64,000 nucleotides of DNA from Comamonas kerstersii (GTDB lineage Bacteria; Pseudomonadota; Gammaproteobacteria; Burkholderiales; Burkholderiaceae_C). Made by a program: the position numbers and the translations under genes. Below, one piece after another: positions 33,244 to 41,916 of the stretch. How positions within the stretch are numbered: the stretch's first letter is position 1; every line of letters starts with the position of its first letter. The notes below the pieces were generated by a model that searched no databases, was not told the DNA's origin, and saw only the letters and a list, made by a program, of their open reading frames with translations. Where the stretch lies: positions 248,001 to 312,000 of the forward strand of contig NZ_VZOT01000004.1 of NCBI RefSeq assembly GCF_008801935.1. The letters run 5' to 3'.

Positions 33244-34692
33244 ATGAATCACACCGATCTCCGCGCCTTGTTTGATCAGCAGCACCAAGCCAGCCGCCGT
33301 CAAGTGGAAGTGCCTCTGGTGGTGCGTCGCGAGCGTTTGCTGCGCATCCAGAAGCTGCTTGAGGAGCATGGTGTGACGCTGGCCGCTGCCGTGCAGGCTG
33401 ACTTTGGCGTGCGCTCACCCCAGCTCACGGAAATGGCCGATCTGATGGTGCTACGCACCATGCTGACCCATACCTTGCGACACTTGGCACGCTGGATGAA
33501 GCCGCGCCGGGTCTGGACACCACTGCACCTGCTGCCTGCCTCGGCGCGCATCGAGCGCCAGCCGCTGGGGGTGGTAGGCATCATCTCGCCCTGGAACTAT
33601 CCGCTGCAGCTGGCTCTGGGCCCCGCCATTGCCGCCATGGCCGCTGGCAACCGCGTGATGCTCAAGCCCAGTGAGCTCACGCCGCACACTTCGGCCCAGC
33701 TGGCACATGTGATTGGCCAGTTTTTTGCGCCCGATGAGTTTGCCGTGGTGCAGGGCGATGCACAGGTGGCCAGCCAGTTTTCTGGTCTGCCGTTTGACCA
33801 TCTGGTGTTCACAGGCTCCACGGCGGTGGGGCGTAAAGTTGCCATCGCTGCGGCGCAGCAGCTCACCCCCACCACGCTGGAGCTGGGGGGTAAATCGCCC
33901 TGCATCGTTGCCAGTGATGCGGATCTGGAGCAGGCAGCGCTGCGCATTGCGCACGGCAAGCTGCTCAATGCGGGGCAGACCTGTATTGCTCCGGACTATC
34001 TGCTGCTGCCCAAGGGGCAGGAGCAGGCCTTTGGCGATGCCTATGCCAAGGCCGTGGCGCAGCTGTTCCCGTCTTTCATGGGCAACCCGGATTACGCCGC
34101 CATCATCAACCACAAGCACTACGCACGGCTGCGGGTGCTGGTGCAGCAGGCGGAAGCGCAGGGTGCCTATGTGCAGTGGCTCGATGATGGGCAGGGTGCA
34201 CAGTTGGCCAGTGCTGCCACAGCGCCCAGCTGGGGTAAGGAAGCCGCACAGCGCCAGATGCCGCCTGCACTGGTGTGGAATGTGCACTCGGGCATGGACA
34301 TCATGCGTGAAGAGATCTTTGGGCCGCTGCTGCCTGTGATCAGTTACGAGCATCTCGATGACGTGATTCATGCCATCAACGCCGGAGAGCGGCCGCTGGC
34401 GCTGTACTGGTTTGGCAATGACGAGAAGCTGCGAGACAGCGTGCTGCGCCGCACAGTCTCAGGCGGTGTGACGGTGAATGACACCCTCATGCATGTAGCA
34501 CATGACAACCTGCCTTTTGGTGGTGTTGGTGCCAGCGGATGGGGGGCATATCACGGTGAGCATGGCTTTTTACGCTTTTCTCACCAAAAGTCGGTCTTTT
34601 TACAAGCAAAATGGAGCCCTGCATCCTGGCTCTATCCCCCTTACGGGGCGAAGTTTGAGCGCATCATGGCGCTCCTGCGACGCTTTTCCTAG
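33244..34692 (+). CDS. Coniferyl aldehyde dehydrogenase-like NAD(P) aldehyde dehydrogenase
   Basis: About 482 residues from the ATG at 33244 (an ATG at 33235 is also possible). Class-3-like aldehyde dehydrogenase: IISPWNYPLQLALGPAIAAM, FTGSTAVGRKVA, the general-base glutamate in LELGGKSP and the catalytic cysteine in NAGQTCIAPDY. The C terminus, GVGASGWGAYHGEHGFLRFS, is typical of the coniferyl/fatty aldehyde subgroup. It oxidises aromatic or long-chain aldehydes to acids; the actual substrate cannot be told. Monocistronic. Confidence 0.92.
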   Translation: MNHTDLRALFDQQHQASRRQVEVPLVVRRERLLRIQKLLEEHGVTLAAAVQADFGVRSPQLTEMADLMVLRTMLTHTLRHLARWMKPRRVWTPLHLLPASARIERQPLGVVGIISPWNYPLQLALGPAIAAMAAGNRVMLKPSELTPHTSAQLAHVIGQFFAPDEFAVVQGDAQVASQFSGLPFDHLVFTGSTAVGRKVAIAAAQQLTPTTLELGGKSPCIVASDADLEQAALRIAHGKLLNAGQTCIAPDYLLLPKGQEQAFGDAYAKAVAQLFPSFMGNPDYAAIINHKHYARLRVLVQQAEAQGAYVQWLDDGQGAQLASAATAPSWGKEAAQRQMPPALVWNVHSGMDIMREEIFGPLLPVISYEHLDDVIHAINAGERPLALYWFGNDEKLRDSVLRRTVSGGVTVNDTLMHVAHDNLPFGGVGASGWGAYHGEHGFLRFSHQKSVFLQAKWSPASWLYPPYGAKFERIMALLRRFS

Positions 34693-34779
34693 ACATGGAA
34701 ACCGTCGATGGCTTCACTGCTGGCAATCAGCGGTGTGCGCCCCCTTTTGCTGAAAAAAGGGCTCTAGCACATCCTTTTT

Positions 34780-34799
34780 CTACGGGCAAGAGCCCGTAG
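34780..34799. other. Small hairpin in the gap before the GNAT gene
   Basis: CTACGGGC-AAGA-GCCCGTAG, a perfect 8-bp stem without a T tract, in the otherwise featureless gap 34693-34911. Confidence 0.4.
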
Positions 34800-34911
34800 A
34801 CAGCCGTACTTTCCTAAATGGCTACAGCGACTAGGCATAAGCGAAATTCACGTTTTCACTGACAATTGCCGACTTTCGTTTCCAACACCTAGTTTTCGTT
34901 TCGGTTTTTCC

Positions 34912-35433
34912 ATGTCTAACTACCAGGTTCGTCCTGCAACGCTTCGCGATGCGAAGGCGATTGCGCAAATCCACACTGCTTCTGCCTTGGAAGCCTACCG
35001 TGGCATCGTGCCTGACGACCAATTGAAAGCCATGTCTTCTGTCGAGAAGCGCCAAGCTTACTGGCGTGAGGCGATTGAATATTGTGAACCTCAAGTACAG
35101 GTCGCCATGGACGGTGACAAGATCGTCGGCTTCGTTGGCTTTGACCGTTCCCGCGACGAAAAATCCCGCCAGACCACCGGTGAGATCTGGGCTATCTACG
35201 CTGCCCCTTCGCACTGGAACAAGGGCGTGGGTGTGACGCTGTGGGATGCTGCCCGTGAGGGGCTGCTGGAAGAAGGCTGCACCAACGTGACCGTCTGGGT
35301 GCCTCTGCGCAATGAGCGCGCTCTGCGCTTCCATGAGCTGGCAGGCTTCAAACGTGAAATGTCAACGGCGAAGACCACGCCTGTGGGTAGTATCAAGATC
35401 GAGGAAATTCGCTTAAAGCGTTCCTTGAGCTAA
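34912..35433 (+). CDS. GNAT-family N-acetyltransferase
   Basis: 173 residues. N-terminal YQVRPATLRDAKAIAQIHTAS and the acetyl-CoA loop region IWAIYAAPSHWNKGVGVTLW (near residue 92, a variant of the Q/RxxGxG/A motif), then VTVWVPLRNERALRFHELAG as in many RimI-like enzymes. It acetylates an amine of a protein or small molecule; the substrate is unknown. It has its own terminator downstream. Confidence 0.9.
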   Translation: MSNYQVRPATLRDAKAIAQIHTASALEAYRGIVPDDQLKAMSSVEKRQAYWREAIEYCEPQVQVAMDGDKIVGFVGFDRSRDEKSRQTTGEIWAIYAAPSHWNKGVGVTLWDAAREGLLEEGCTNVTVWVPLRNERALRFHELAGFKREMSTAKTTPVGSIKIEEIRLKRSLS

Positions 35434-35447
35434 ACCGCTGCCTGCAA

Positions 35448-35477
35448 CGGCCCACGCAAGTGGGCCGCTTTTTTTTG
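35448..35477 (+). terminator. Rho-independent terminator of the GNAT gene
   Basis: CGGCCCAC-GCAA-GTGGGCCG followed by eight or more T residues, 15 bases past the stop codon. Confidence 0.93.
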
Positions 35478-35573
35478 TGCGCAGCACAGGCATGAAGCAC
35501 ATGCAGAAAACCTGCTGCGCAGATGCCGCGATACTCGGCATTTACACCCACCGACTCTGAGAGGAATTTCTGC

Positions 35574-36743
35574 ATGCTGCAATGGCAACACCAGGGCATC
35601 GATTACCAGGCTGCATGGCGCAGTGAAAACGGCCAGCAGGCCCCCAGGCGTGTGGAGGTGGTGGACGATACGGTGCCTGCCGACGCGGCCTATCGCATGG
35701 CATGTGAAGGCACAGGGCTGCTGTGGGTGGGAGACTTCCACAACGCGCGCCATCTGATGGAAGCGCTCAAGCGCCGTCTGGACAAGCCCGCGCGCAGCCA
35801 CTCTGCCAAGGCACGCAAAGCCAAGGCGGCGGCCGCTGCACCAGTGACACCGGCACAGGCGTTTCACCTGCACCGCCAGGTCCAGGGCCAGCGTGCCCGT
35901 GTGCTCAGCAGTATTTTGATTGTCCTGCAGCCTGATTACGCCATCGCCCTGCGCCGTGCGCCGGACTGGCGCCAGGCCTGCGTGGAGGCCTGGGGTGAGC
36001 CTGCGGCGGATGCTGGTCTGCAGGTGGTGTCGCTGCGCGAGCTGCTGGGCGTGGTGGGTGCACATGAGTGGCGCAAGAAGGGCGTAGCCATGCCTGTGCT
36101 GGGCAAGGAAGCGCGCATTTATCCGCACTATGGGGTGTTTTCGCCCGTGCGTGGTGAGTATGTGCAGATGGTCAAAGATGCGCCTTTGCCTCAAGCAGGC
36201 AAGACGCTGGCCTTTGACATTGGCGTGGGCACTGGCGTGCTGTCTGCCGTGCTGGTCAAGCGCGGTGTGCAGCAAGTGATTGCCACCGACATGTCGCCAC
36301 GTGCACTGGCCTGTGCGAAAGACAATCTGCAGCGCCTGGGCCTGCAGGAGCAGGTGCAGCTGCAGCAGACCGATCTGTTTCCAGAGGGGCAGGCCGGGCT
36401 GATTGTCTGCAACCCACCCTGGGTGCCTGCGCGTGCCGTGACCACGCTGGAGCAGGCGGTTTATGACGACAACAGTGCCATGCTGCGCGGTTTTCTGAAT
36501 GGCTTGCGCGCGCATCTGCTGCCCGGAGGTGAAGGCTGGCTGATTCTGTCGGACCTGGCCGAGCACCTGGGACTGCGCAGCCGTGCAGAACTGGAAGCCT
36601 GGATTGCGGATGCAGGCCTGTATGTGGTCTATCGCATGGACACCAAACCTGTGCATGGCAAGGCGCAGGATGCGAGCGACCCCTTGCACGCTGCGCGTGC
36701 GGCGGAAGTGACTTCGCTGTGGCGACTGGCGGCAGCGCAATAG
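35574..36743 (+). CDS. Class I SAM-dependent methyltransferase (NPPW motif)
   Basis: 389 residues. The SAM site is DIGVGTGVLSAVLVKRG (near residue 220), and VCNPPWVPARA near residue 280 is the N/DPPY/W motif of enzymes that methylate adenine N6, glutamine or guanine N2, as in HemK and RsmC. A 200-residue N-terminal domain is not recognised. GAGGAA eight bases upstream supports the ATG at 35574. It may methylate rRNA, a release factor or DNA; the sequence does not decide. Confidence 0.85.
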   Translation: MLQWQHQGIDYQAAWRSENGQQAPRRVEVVDDTVPADAAYRMACEGTGLLWVGDFHNARHLMEALKRRLDKPARSHSAKARKAKAAAAAPVTPAQAFHLHRQVQGQRARVLSSILIVLQPDYAIALRRAPDWRQACVEAWGEPAADAGLQVVSLRELLGVVGAHEWRKKGVAMPVLGKEARIYPHYGVFSPVRGEYVQMVKDAPLPQAGKTLAFDIGVGTGVLSAVLVKRGVQQVIATDMSPRALACAKDNLQRLGLQEQVQLQQTDLFPEGQAGLIVCNPPWVPARAVTTLEQAVYDDNSAMLRGFLNGLRAHLLPGGEGWLILSDLAEHLGLRSRAELEAWIADAGLYVVYRMDTKPVHGKAQDASDPLHAARAAEVTSLWRLAAAQ

Positions 36744-36760
36744 CACGGTAGCGCCGTCAT

Positions 36761-37255
36761 TCAGGCATTGTCCAGGCTGCGCTCGGGCAGCATGTCTGCC
36801 AGTTGCCTGCGCAGCGCTTCGGCGCGCTCTACACCGGCATACAGCTGCACCGCACGCAGCAAATGTTCACGAGCCTGCAGCATGCTGTCGACATCGCGCG
36901 CCTCACGCAGCATGTGCCGCAGCTGCTCTGCCGTGTCATGCAGCCGATTGGCAAACATGCGCTCGCACAGATCAAACAGGTGCATGCGCACGCCTGCCAG
37001 GCTCATGGGGGCGGGGCTGGTTCTGGAAGGGGCAGAGGATGCGCCATCCATCGTCTGCAGATACCCATTGGCGAGCAGCTGCTCCACAAGAAGCCTGGCC
37101 TGGCCGTGATACATCTGCTCCAGCACCTGGCGTGGTGTTCCTTCGGCAAGCAGCAGCAGGGAGCGCTCGCGCAGGCTGAGCTGGCGCTGACCGGGCGTCA
37201 GTTCCAGCAGGGCTTTGGAAGTGCGTTGCAAGAACATGCACTGATTGCACCCCAT
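36761..37255 (-). CDS. Hypothetical helical protein, possible regulator
   Basis: 164 residues from the ATG at 37255 (or 37237). The N-terminal half (LSLRERSLLLLAEGTPRQV, then LVEQLLANGYLQT) reads like a winged-helix domain; the second half is helical (LREARDVDSMLQAREHLLRA). I do not recognise the family. The open frame runs on to 37384, but that stretch carries a copy of the dispersed repeat and is unlikely to be coding. It is divergent from dusC. Confidence 0.75.
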   Translation of the reverse strand: MGCNQCMFLQRTSKALLELTPGQRQLSLRERSLLLLAEGTPRQVLEQMYHGQARLLVEQLLANGYLQTMDGASSAPSRTSPAPMSLAGVRMHLFDLCERMFANRLHDTAEQLRHMLREARDVDSMLQAREHLLRAVQLYAGVERAEALRRQLADMLPERSLDNA

Positions 37256-37345
37256 TGCTGTGACAGGAAGATGAACACACCCGGCAGGAAAGCTGCGTGC
37301 TTGCGACAATACGCGGCTGCCTGCGAGGTAGATGGGCACTTTTTT

Positions 37346-37363
37346 GATAGCTGCCAGCGCTTG
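37346..37363. repeat. Dispersed repeat, single arm upstream of dusC
   Basis: GATAGCTGCCAGCGCTTG, preceded by a T tract, in the divergent promoter region of the hypothetical gene and dusC. Confidence 0.6.
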
Positions 37364-37431
37364 CTGCATCTGCCCTGGAACCATTTTTTCTTATAAATGT
37401 GCACTGCTGATAGCGGTGCAGACACCATCCC

Positions 37432-38517
37432 ATGCGACTGTTTCTGGCCCCGATGGAGGGCTTGCTTGATTTTGTGCTGCGTGACGTGCTCACCCGTGTG
37501 GGGGGCGCGGACCGCTGCGTTTCGGAGTTCATTCGTGTCAGCGGCTCCATCCTGCCAGACCGCGTGTTTCTGAGCTTCATGCCCGAGCTGCTCAATGGCA
37601 GCAAGACTTTGGCCGGTGTGCCCGTGCGAGCACAGCTGCTGGGGTCTGATCCTGACTACATGGCCGTCAATGCCGCCAATCTGGCACGCCTGAATCCTGA
37701 AGGCATTGATCTGAATTTTGGTTGTCCGGCCAAGACGGTGAACCGCCACGGCGGTGGCGCCTCCATGCTGCAAGACCCTGAGTCGATCGCCAGGCTGGTG
37801 GCGGCGGTGCGCAAGGCTGTGCCTGCGCACATGCCCGTGTCGGCCAAGATGCGCATGGGTTTTAATGACAAAAGTCTGATGCGTGAATGTGCGCTGGCCA
37901 TGGTGGAAAACGGGGCCTGTGAACTGGTGGTGCATGCACGCACCAAGGTCGAGGGCTACCGCCCACCCGCGTACTGGGAGCTGATTCCGGAAATCAGGGC
38001 CGTGGTGAACGTGCCCGTGATTGCCAATGGCGAAATATGGACGGTGCAGGATGCGCTGCGCTGTCGGGAGCAGTCGGGCTGCAGTGATCTGATGCTGGGT
38101 CGTGGCAGTGTGGCAGACCCCGGGCTGGCGCTGGCCGTGCGTGCGGCTGTGGCGGACGGAGTTCCCCACTCAGAGGCCGTGCCTGCCGAATTGCCCCCCG
38201 CAGTGAGCTGGGCCCAGCTGCTGCCGCACCTGCAGCGCTTCTGGTTGATGGTGTGCCGTGACCTGACACCCAACCAGCGTGGAGGGCGCCTGAAGCAATG
38301 GCTGAACCTGATGCGCCGTCGTTACCCCGAAGCGGAAAACGCCTTTCAGAGCGTGCGTGTGCTGACCAAGCAGCATCTGGTGGCAGAGTGGCTGGAACAG
38401 GAGTGCGAGCGCTATGGTGTGGAGTTCGTGCTTCAGAAACAGGAGCTTGCAGCGTACGAAAATCGGGCACCTGAAGCTGCTTTGATTCTGGATTCGGCGC
38501 TGGCTGGGCGCTACTAG
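37432..38517 (+). CDS. dusC: tRNA-dihydrouridine(16) synthase DusC
   Basis: 361 residues. The FMN barrel starts MRLFLAPMEGLLDFVLRDVL; the active-site cysteine is in NFGCPAKTVNRHGGG near residue 98; HARTKVEGYRPPAYW and VIANGEIW follow; the C terminus is the tRNA-binding helical domain. The PMEG...D variant and overall pattern favour DusC (U16 specificity) over DusA or DusB. Its stop codon is 17 bases from the convergent stop of the phospholipase-D-like gene. Confidence 0.93.
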   Translation: MRLFLAPMEGLLDFVLRDVLTRVGGADRCVSEFIRVSGSILPDRVFLSFMPELLNGSKTLAGVPVRAQLLGSDPDYMAVNAANLARLNPEGIDLNFGCPAKTVNRHGGGASMLQDPESIARLVAAVRKAVPAHMPVSAKMRMGFNDKSLMRECALAMVENGACELVVHARTKVEGYRPPAYWELIPEIRAVVNVPVIANGEIWTVQDALRCREQSGCSDLMLGRGSVADPGLALAVRAAVADGVPHSEAVPAELPPAVSWAQLLPHLQRFWLMVCRDLTPNQRGGRLKQWLNLMRRRYPEAENAFQSVRVLTKQHLVAEWLEQECERYGVEFVLQKQELAAYENRAPEAALILDSALAGRY

Positions 38518-38534
38518 CTCTCTCAATTGGAGCG

Positions 38535-40262
38535 CTAGAGCAGGTGGTCAGGGGCCAGCGGCCCGATGATGCGAATCATCATGCGCAGCGGCAGGCTGGC
38601 ATCAGGCTCACGGGTCTGATCGCCCCAGTCGCTGTCTTCTGGCGCACGCCAGACCAGGCCTTCGGGTGTGTCTTCCAGCAGCCAGGCTGCTTCGCGCAGG
38701 CTGGCTTCGATGTTTTCCGTTGCCTCACCAGCCAGCTGGCGCGAGGCAACGAGCAGTGCAATTTCCGTGTTCTGCAGCTGTGAGCGCTGGTCCAGATTCA
38801 TGGAGCCAATGACGGTGAGCTTGTGGTCCAGCACCAGCATCTTGGAGTGCAGCATGGCTCGCGAATGGCCTTGCGAGCCGGTGATTTTGCGTGTGGCCGT
38901 GCGCAGGTTGTCGACGCCGATCTTGCCGCCTTGCACGCTGCGCAGTTCATACAGTTGCACGCCCATCTGCAGCAGATCGCGCCGGTGGCGCGCGTAGCCT
39001 GCATGGGCCAGCGGCGCGTCGTTGGAAGCCAGTGAATTGGTCAGAATGCGCAGTCGCACGCCCCGCTCCAGCGCGCGCGCAAAGGCAGCTTTCATGTCTT
39101 TGCCCGGCACAAAGTAGGGCGAGACGATCAGCACATCGTGCTGCGCCTGGTCAATCAGAGCCAGCAGGCCGTTGATGACATTGTCCTGCTGCACCACAGG
39201 CTGCAGCACATTGCGCAGCGCCTGGCGGTTGGGGGAGCTGCTGTGCGTGCTCAGACTGTCTGGCAGGTGGGGAATCAACGCCTGCGTTGCTGTATCTGTG
39301 GTCTGTGCTTCGGCAGTGTCTTCAGGCGGTGCGGGAATCTTGCTGGGTGCATCGGCCAGCACCAGCGCAGGCGCCCAGATCCAGTCTACGGCTTGCAGAT
39401 TCAGTGGCGGCAGGCTGGCAATACGGCGCTCGGCGGCGCTGGTGGCGCTGGTGCCAGGCGTGCTAGCTTCCTGCAGGCTCTGGAGGTGCAGCAGCTCTTT
39501 TTCTGTAATCAGGGCACTGACCGGGTAGGCGCGCGCATCATTCCAGTAGCGGTCAAAGCTGGCAGACAGCTGGCGCACGACCAAGCCTGCAGCCATGATG
39601 TCCAGATCAATGAAGTTGTCGCTGTCCAGCGCATCAAAGTAGGCATCACCCAGATTGCGTCCGCCCGCAATGCCAATGCTGTTGTCTGCAATAAACAGCT
39701 TGTTGTGCATGCGCTGCTGGGCACGCTGAAAGTCAGTAAGCGTGGTCAGCGTGCGGATGACGGTGGAGCCACGCGGCCCCGTCAGCGGGTTGAACATGCG
39801 CATCTCAATGCCGGGCACAAAGGCCATGCGCATGATCTGTGCGTTCTTGCCTGCGCTGTGAAAGTCATCCAGCAGTATGCGCACCCGTACCCCGCGCTGG
39901 GCCGCCTGCACAATGGCGTGCAGCAGGCGTGCCGTGCTGGGGTCGGCATGGATGGCGTAGTACTGCAGGTCCAGCGTCTGCGTGGCCGCTTCCACCAGGG
40001 CCAGGCGGCTGGCAAATGCAGCATCGGCCCCGCCCAGCAGCACAAAGCCGGAGCCGTAGGGCGTGTCTGCTGCTGTGCGCTGTGCCTGCACCATCTGGCC
40101 TAAAGGTGTGCTCTGCGGCTGGGGTAGCGCATGGCTGGCTGTGCGCGCAGGCATGGAGGGCAGACTGCCACAGGCGGACAGCAGCAACGCCAGCATGCAC
40201 AGCAGGGCGCGCACGGCAGTACGCAGTCCAGCAGGGTAGGGGGTGGGTGCTGTGGATGGCAT
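38535..40262 (-). CDS. Phospholipase D / cardiolipin synthase-like lipoprotein
   Basis: 575 residues with two HKD motifs: HNKLFIADNSIGIAGGRN near residue 190 and HSKMLVLDHKLTVIGSMN near residue 470. The N terminus is a lipoprotein signal, LCMLALLLSACGSL, with the lipobox cysteine near residue 31, so the enzyme is probably anchored to the membrane and faces the periplasm. Family members hydrolyse or transfer phosphatidyl groups, as cardiolipin synthases do. The ATG at 40262 is preferred to a TTG at 40277. It follows ribD closely. Confidence 0.9.
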   Translation of the reverse strand: MPSTAPTPYPAGLRTAVRALLCMLALLLSACGSLPSMPARTASHALPQPQSTPLGQMVQAQRTAADTPYGSGFVLLGGADAAFASRLALVEAATQTLDLQYYAIHADPSTARLLHAIVQAAQRGVRVRILLDDFHSAGKNAQIMRMAFVPGIEMRMFNPLTGPRGSTVIRTLTTLTDFQRAQQRMHNKLFIADNSIGIAGGRNLGDAYFDALDSDNFIDLDIMAAGLVVRQLSASFDRYWNDARAYPVSALITEKELLHLQSLQEASTPGTSATSAAERRIASLPPLNLQAVDWIWAPALVLADAPSKIPAPPEDTAEAQTTDTATQALIPHLPDSLSTHSSSPNRQALRNVLQPVVQQDNVINGLLALIDQAQHDVLIVSPYFVPGKDMKAAFARALERGVRLRILTNSLASNDAPLAHAGYARHRRDLLQMGVQLYELRSVQGGKIGVDNLRTATRKITGSQGHSRAMLHSKMLVLDHKLTVIGSMNLDQRSQLQNTEIALLVASRQLAGEATENIEASLREAAWLLEDTPEGLVWRAPEDSDWGDQTREPDASLPLRMMIRIIGPLAPDHLL

Positions 40263-40300
40263 GGCAGAGGCAGGCAACAGATGGGCTGGGCGAAGTCGTC

Positions 40301-41422
40301 CTAAAACTGATCGCGCCCGGCAACCCGGGCCACGATGCGGACATCATCGCCAATGCGCTGCACATCATGCCATTGCAGCGGCAAGGCCTGCGTCAGCGCA
40401 TCCAGCGGCCCGAAGTTGGCCATGCCCATGCCGCCTGTGCCGAGCAGTTTAGGGGCCATATACAGCAGCAGTTCATCGACCAGGCCTTCGCGGATCAGGG
40501 AGCCGTTGAGCTTAAAGCCTGCTTCTACATGCAGCTCATTCGTGCCGCGCGCTGCCAGATCGCGCAGCATGGCGGCCAGATCCACTTTGTCTGCAGCATT
40601 GGGCATTACAACAACTGTAGCGCCTAGCGCTTGCAAAGCCTGGGTTTTCGGTGCATTTTTGCTTGAAGTGTAGATAGTACAAGCGCCAGGTGCTTTTAAA
40701 ACATGAGCATCCAGCGGCATGTCCAGCTTGCTGTCCACCACCACAATCCTGGGCTGGCGTGGTGTCTGCACCTCACGCACATTCAGGCGGGGGTTGTCTT
40801 CCAGCACGGTGCCAATCCCCGTCAGAATCGCGCAGGCCCGGGCACGCCAGGCATGACCATCCGCACGGGCTGCGGGCCCGGTGATCCACTGGCTCTGGCC
40901 ATTGTGCAAAGCAGTCACCCCGTCCAGCGAGGTAGCGGCCTTCATGCGCACCCAGGGCGTGCCGCGCACCATGCGGCTGAAGAAGCCAATGTTCAGCTCG
41001 CGACAGGCTTGTCCCGCTGCATCATCCATTTCCACCTGTACACCTGCCGCGCGCAGCTTGGCAAAGCCCTGGCCTGCCACCTGCGGGTTGGGGTCTGTAA
41101 TGGCGCACACCACTTTGGCAATACCCGCTTCGATCAGCGCATGGCAGCAAGGGCCGGTGCGCCCGGTGTGGGAGCAGGGCTCCAGCGTCACATAGGCCGT
41201 TGCCCCCCGGGTGTCATTGCCTTGTGCTGCAGCGTCGCGCAGCGCCATGACCTCGGCATGCGGACCGCCGGCCTGCTGGGTAAAGCCCTGGCCGATGACC
41301 TGCCCTTGCGCAGACACCAGTACGCAGCCCACGCGCGGATTGGGGTTGGATAGAAAAAGCGCTTGACGGGCCAGGTCAAGCGCTTGTTGCATATAGATGG
41401 AGCTTTGCGTTACTTCAGTCAT
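40301..41422 (-). CDS. ribD: Bifunctional riboflavin biosynthesis deaminase/reductase RibD
   Basis: 373 residues. The deaminase domain (about 10-150) has the zinc site GGPHAEVMALRDA and EPCSHTGRTGPCCHAL; the reductase domain (about 155-370) has RVVVVDSKLDMPL-type strands and VEAGFKLNGSLIREGLVDE. It carries out two successive steps of riboflavin synthesis. It lies 41 bases after pilE in the same direction with no clear terminator between them, so some transcription from the pilus operon is possible. No FMN riboswitch is visible upstream. Confidence 0.97.
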   Translation of the reverse strand: MTEVTQSSIYMQQALDLARQALFLSNPNPRVGCVLVSAQGQVIGQGFTQQAGGPHAEVMALRDAAAQGNDTRGATAYVTLEPCSHTGRTGPCCHALIEAGIAKVVCAITDPNPQVAGQGFAKLRAAGVQVEMDDAAGQACRELNIGFFSRMVRGTPWVRMKAATSLDGVTALHNGQSQWITGPAARADGHAWRARACAILTGIGTVLEDNPRLNVREVQTPRQPRIVVVDSKLDMPLDAHVLKAPGACTIYTSSKNAPKTQALQALGATVVVMPNAADKVDLAAMLRDLAARGTNELHVEAGFKLNGSLIREGLVDELLLYMAPKLLGTGGMGMANFGPLDALTQALPLQWHDVQRIGDDVRIVARVAGRDQF

Positions 41423-41463
41423 GGCGGCTGGATGGTAACGCAGGCGGCTCTATTTGGGACAGC

Positions 41464-41904
41464 TTAGCGGTTCCAGCAGTCAGCGGCGGTCATGGTGCTG
41501 CCTGAGGGCTGGTCTTTTATGTCTCGTTGTCCCGTGTGAGTAAGAGTTAGCGTGCCACATTTGTCCTTGGTTTGAGGGCTGTTTGGCTTGGGCGTTGCCG
41601 TCAGCGTAAATGCGGCATTGGTGTTGTCGTTGGCAAAACTAATGACGTAGCGCTTGCTGCTGTCGTCCGCCCAGGTGAGCGAAGCTGGCAGGGTGGTGGG
41701 ATAAAGCCCGGTTGCTGTTGCTGCACGCTCCAGCCATTGCTGTGCTTGCAGCAGCCCCATACGGGCATCTGTACGATGGCCGCGCATGACATATTCGGTA
41801 TAGCTGGGATAAGCAATAGCGCCAAGGATGCCGATGACTGCGACAACAATCATGAGTTCTATCAGCGTAAAGCCTCTGGATGAGTGGTGTAGTTTGCTTT
41901 TCAT
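41464..41904 (-). CDS. pilE: Type IV pilin-like protein PilE
   Basis: 146 residues. A short leader ends at the prepilin peptidase site [18 protein letters not shown], followed by the usual N-terminal helix and a globular domain with a C-terminal Cys pair (DKCGTL, AADCWNR) enclosing a D-loop. It is the last gene of the minor-pilin operon and corresponds to Pseudomonas PilE. It lies 12 bases after pilY1. Confidence 0.93.
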   Translation of the reverse strand: MKSKLHHSSRGFTLIELMIVVAVIGILGAIAYPSYTEYVMRGHRTDARMGLLQAQQWLERAATATGLYPTTLPASLTWADDSSKRYVISFANDNTNAAFTLTATPKPNSPQTKDKCGTLTLTHTGQRDIKDQPSGSTMTAADCWNR

Positions 41905-41916
41905 CGTAGAACCATC

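Noticed and set aside
37256..37384. N-terminal extension of the hypothetical gene at 36761
   Set aside because: The stretch contains a copy of the dispersed intergenic repeat and lacks a supported start.
41423..41463. FMN riboswitch upstream of ribD
   Set aside because: The gap is only 41 bases, far too short for the aptamer, and no conserved elements are seen.
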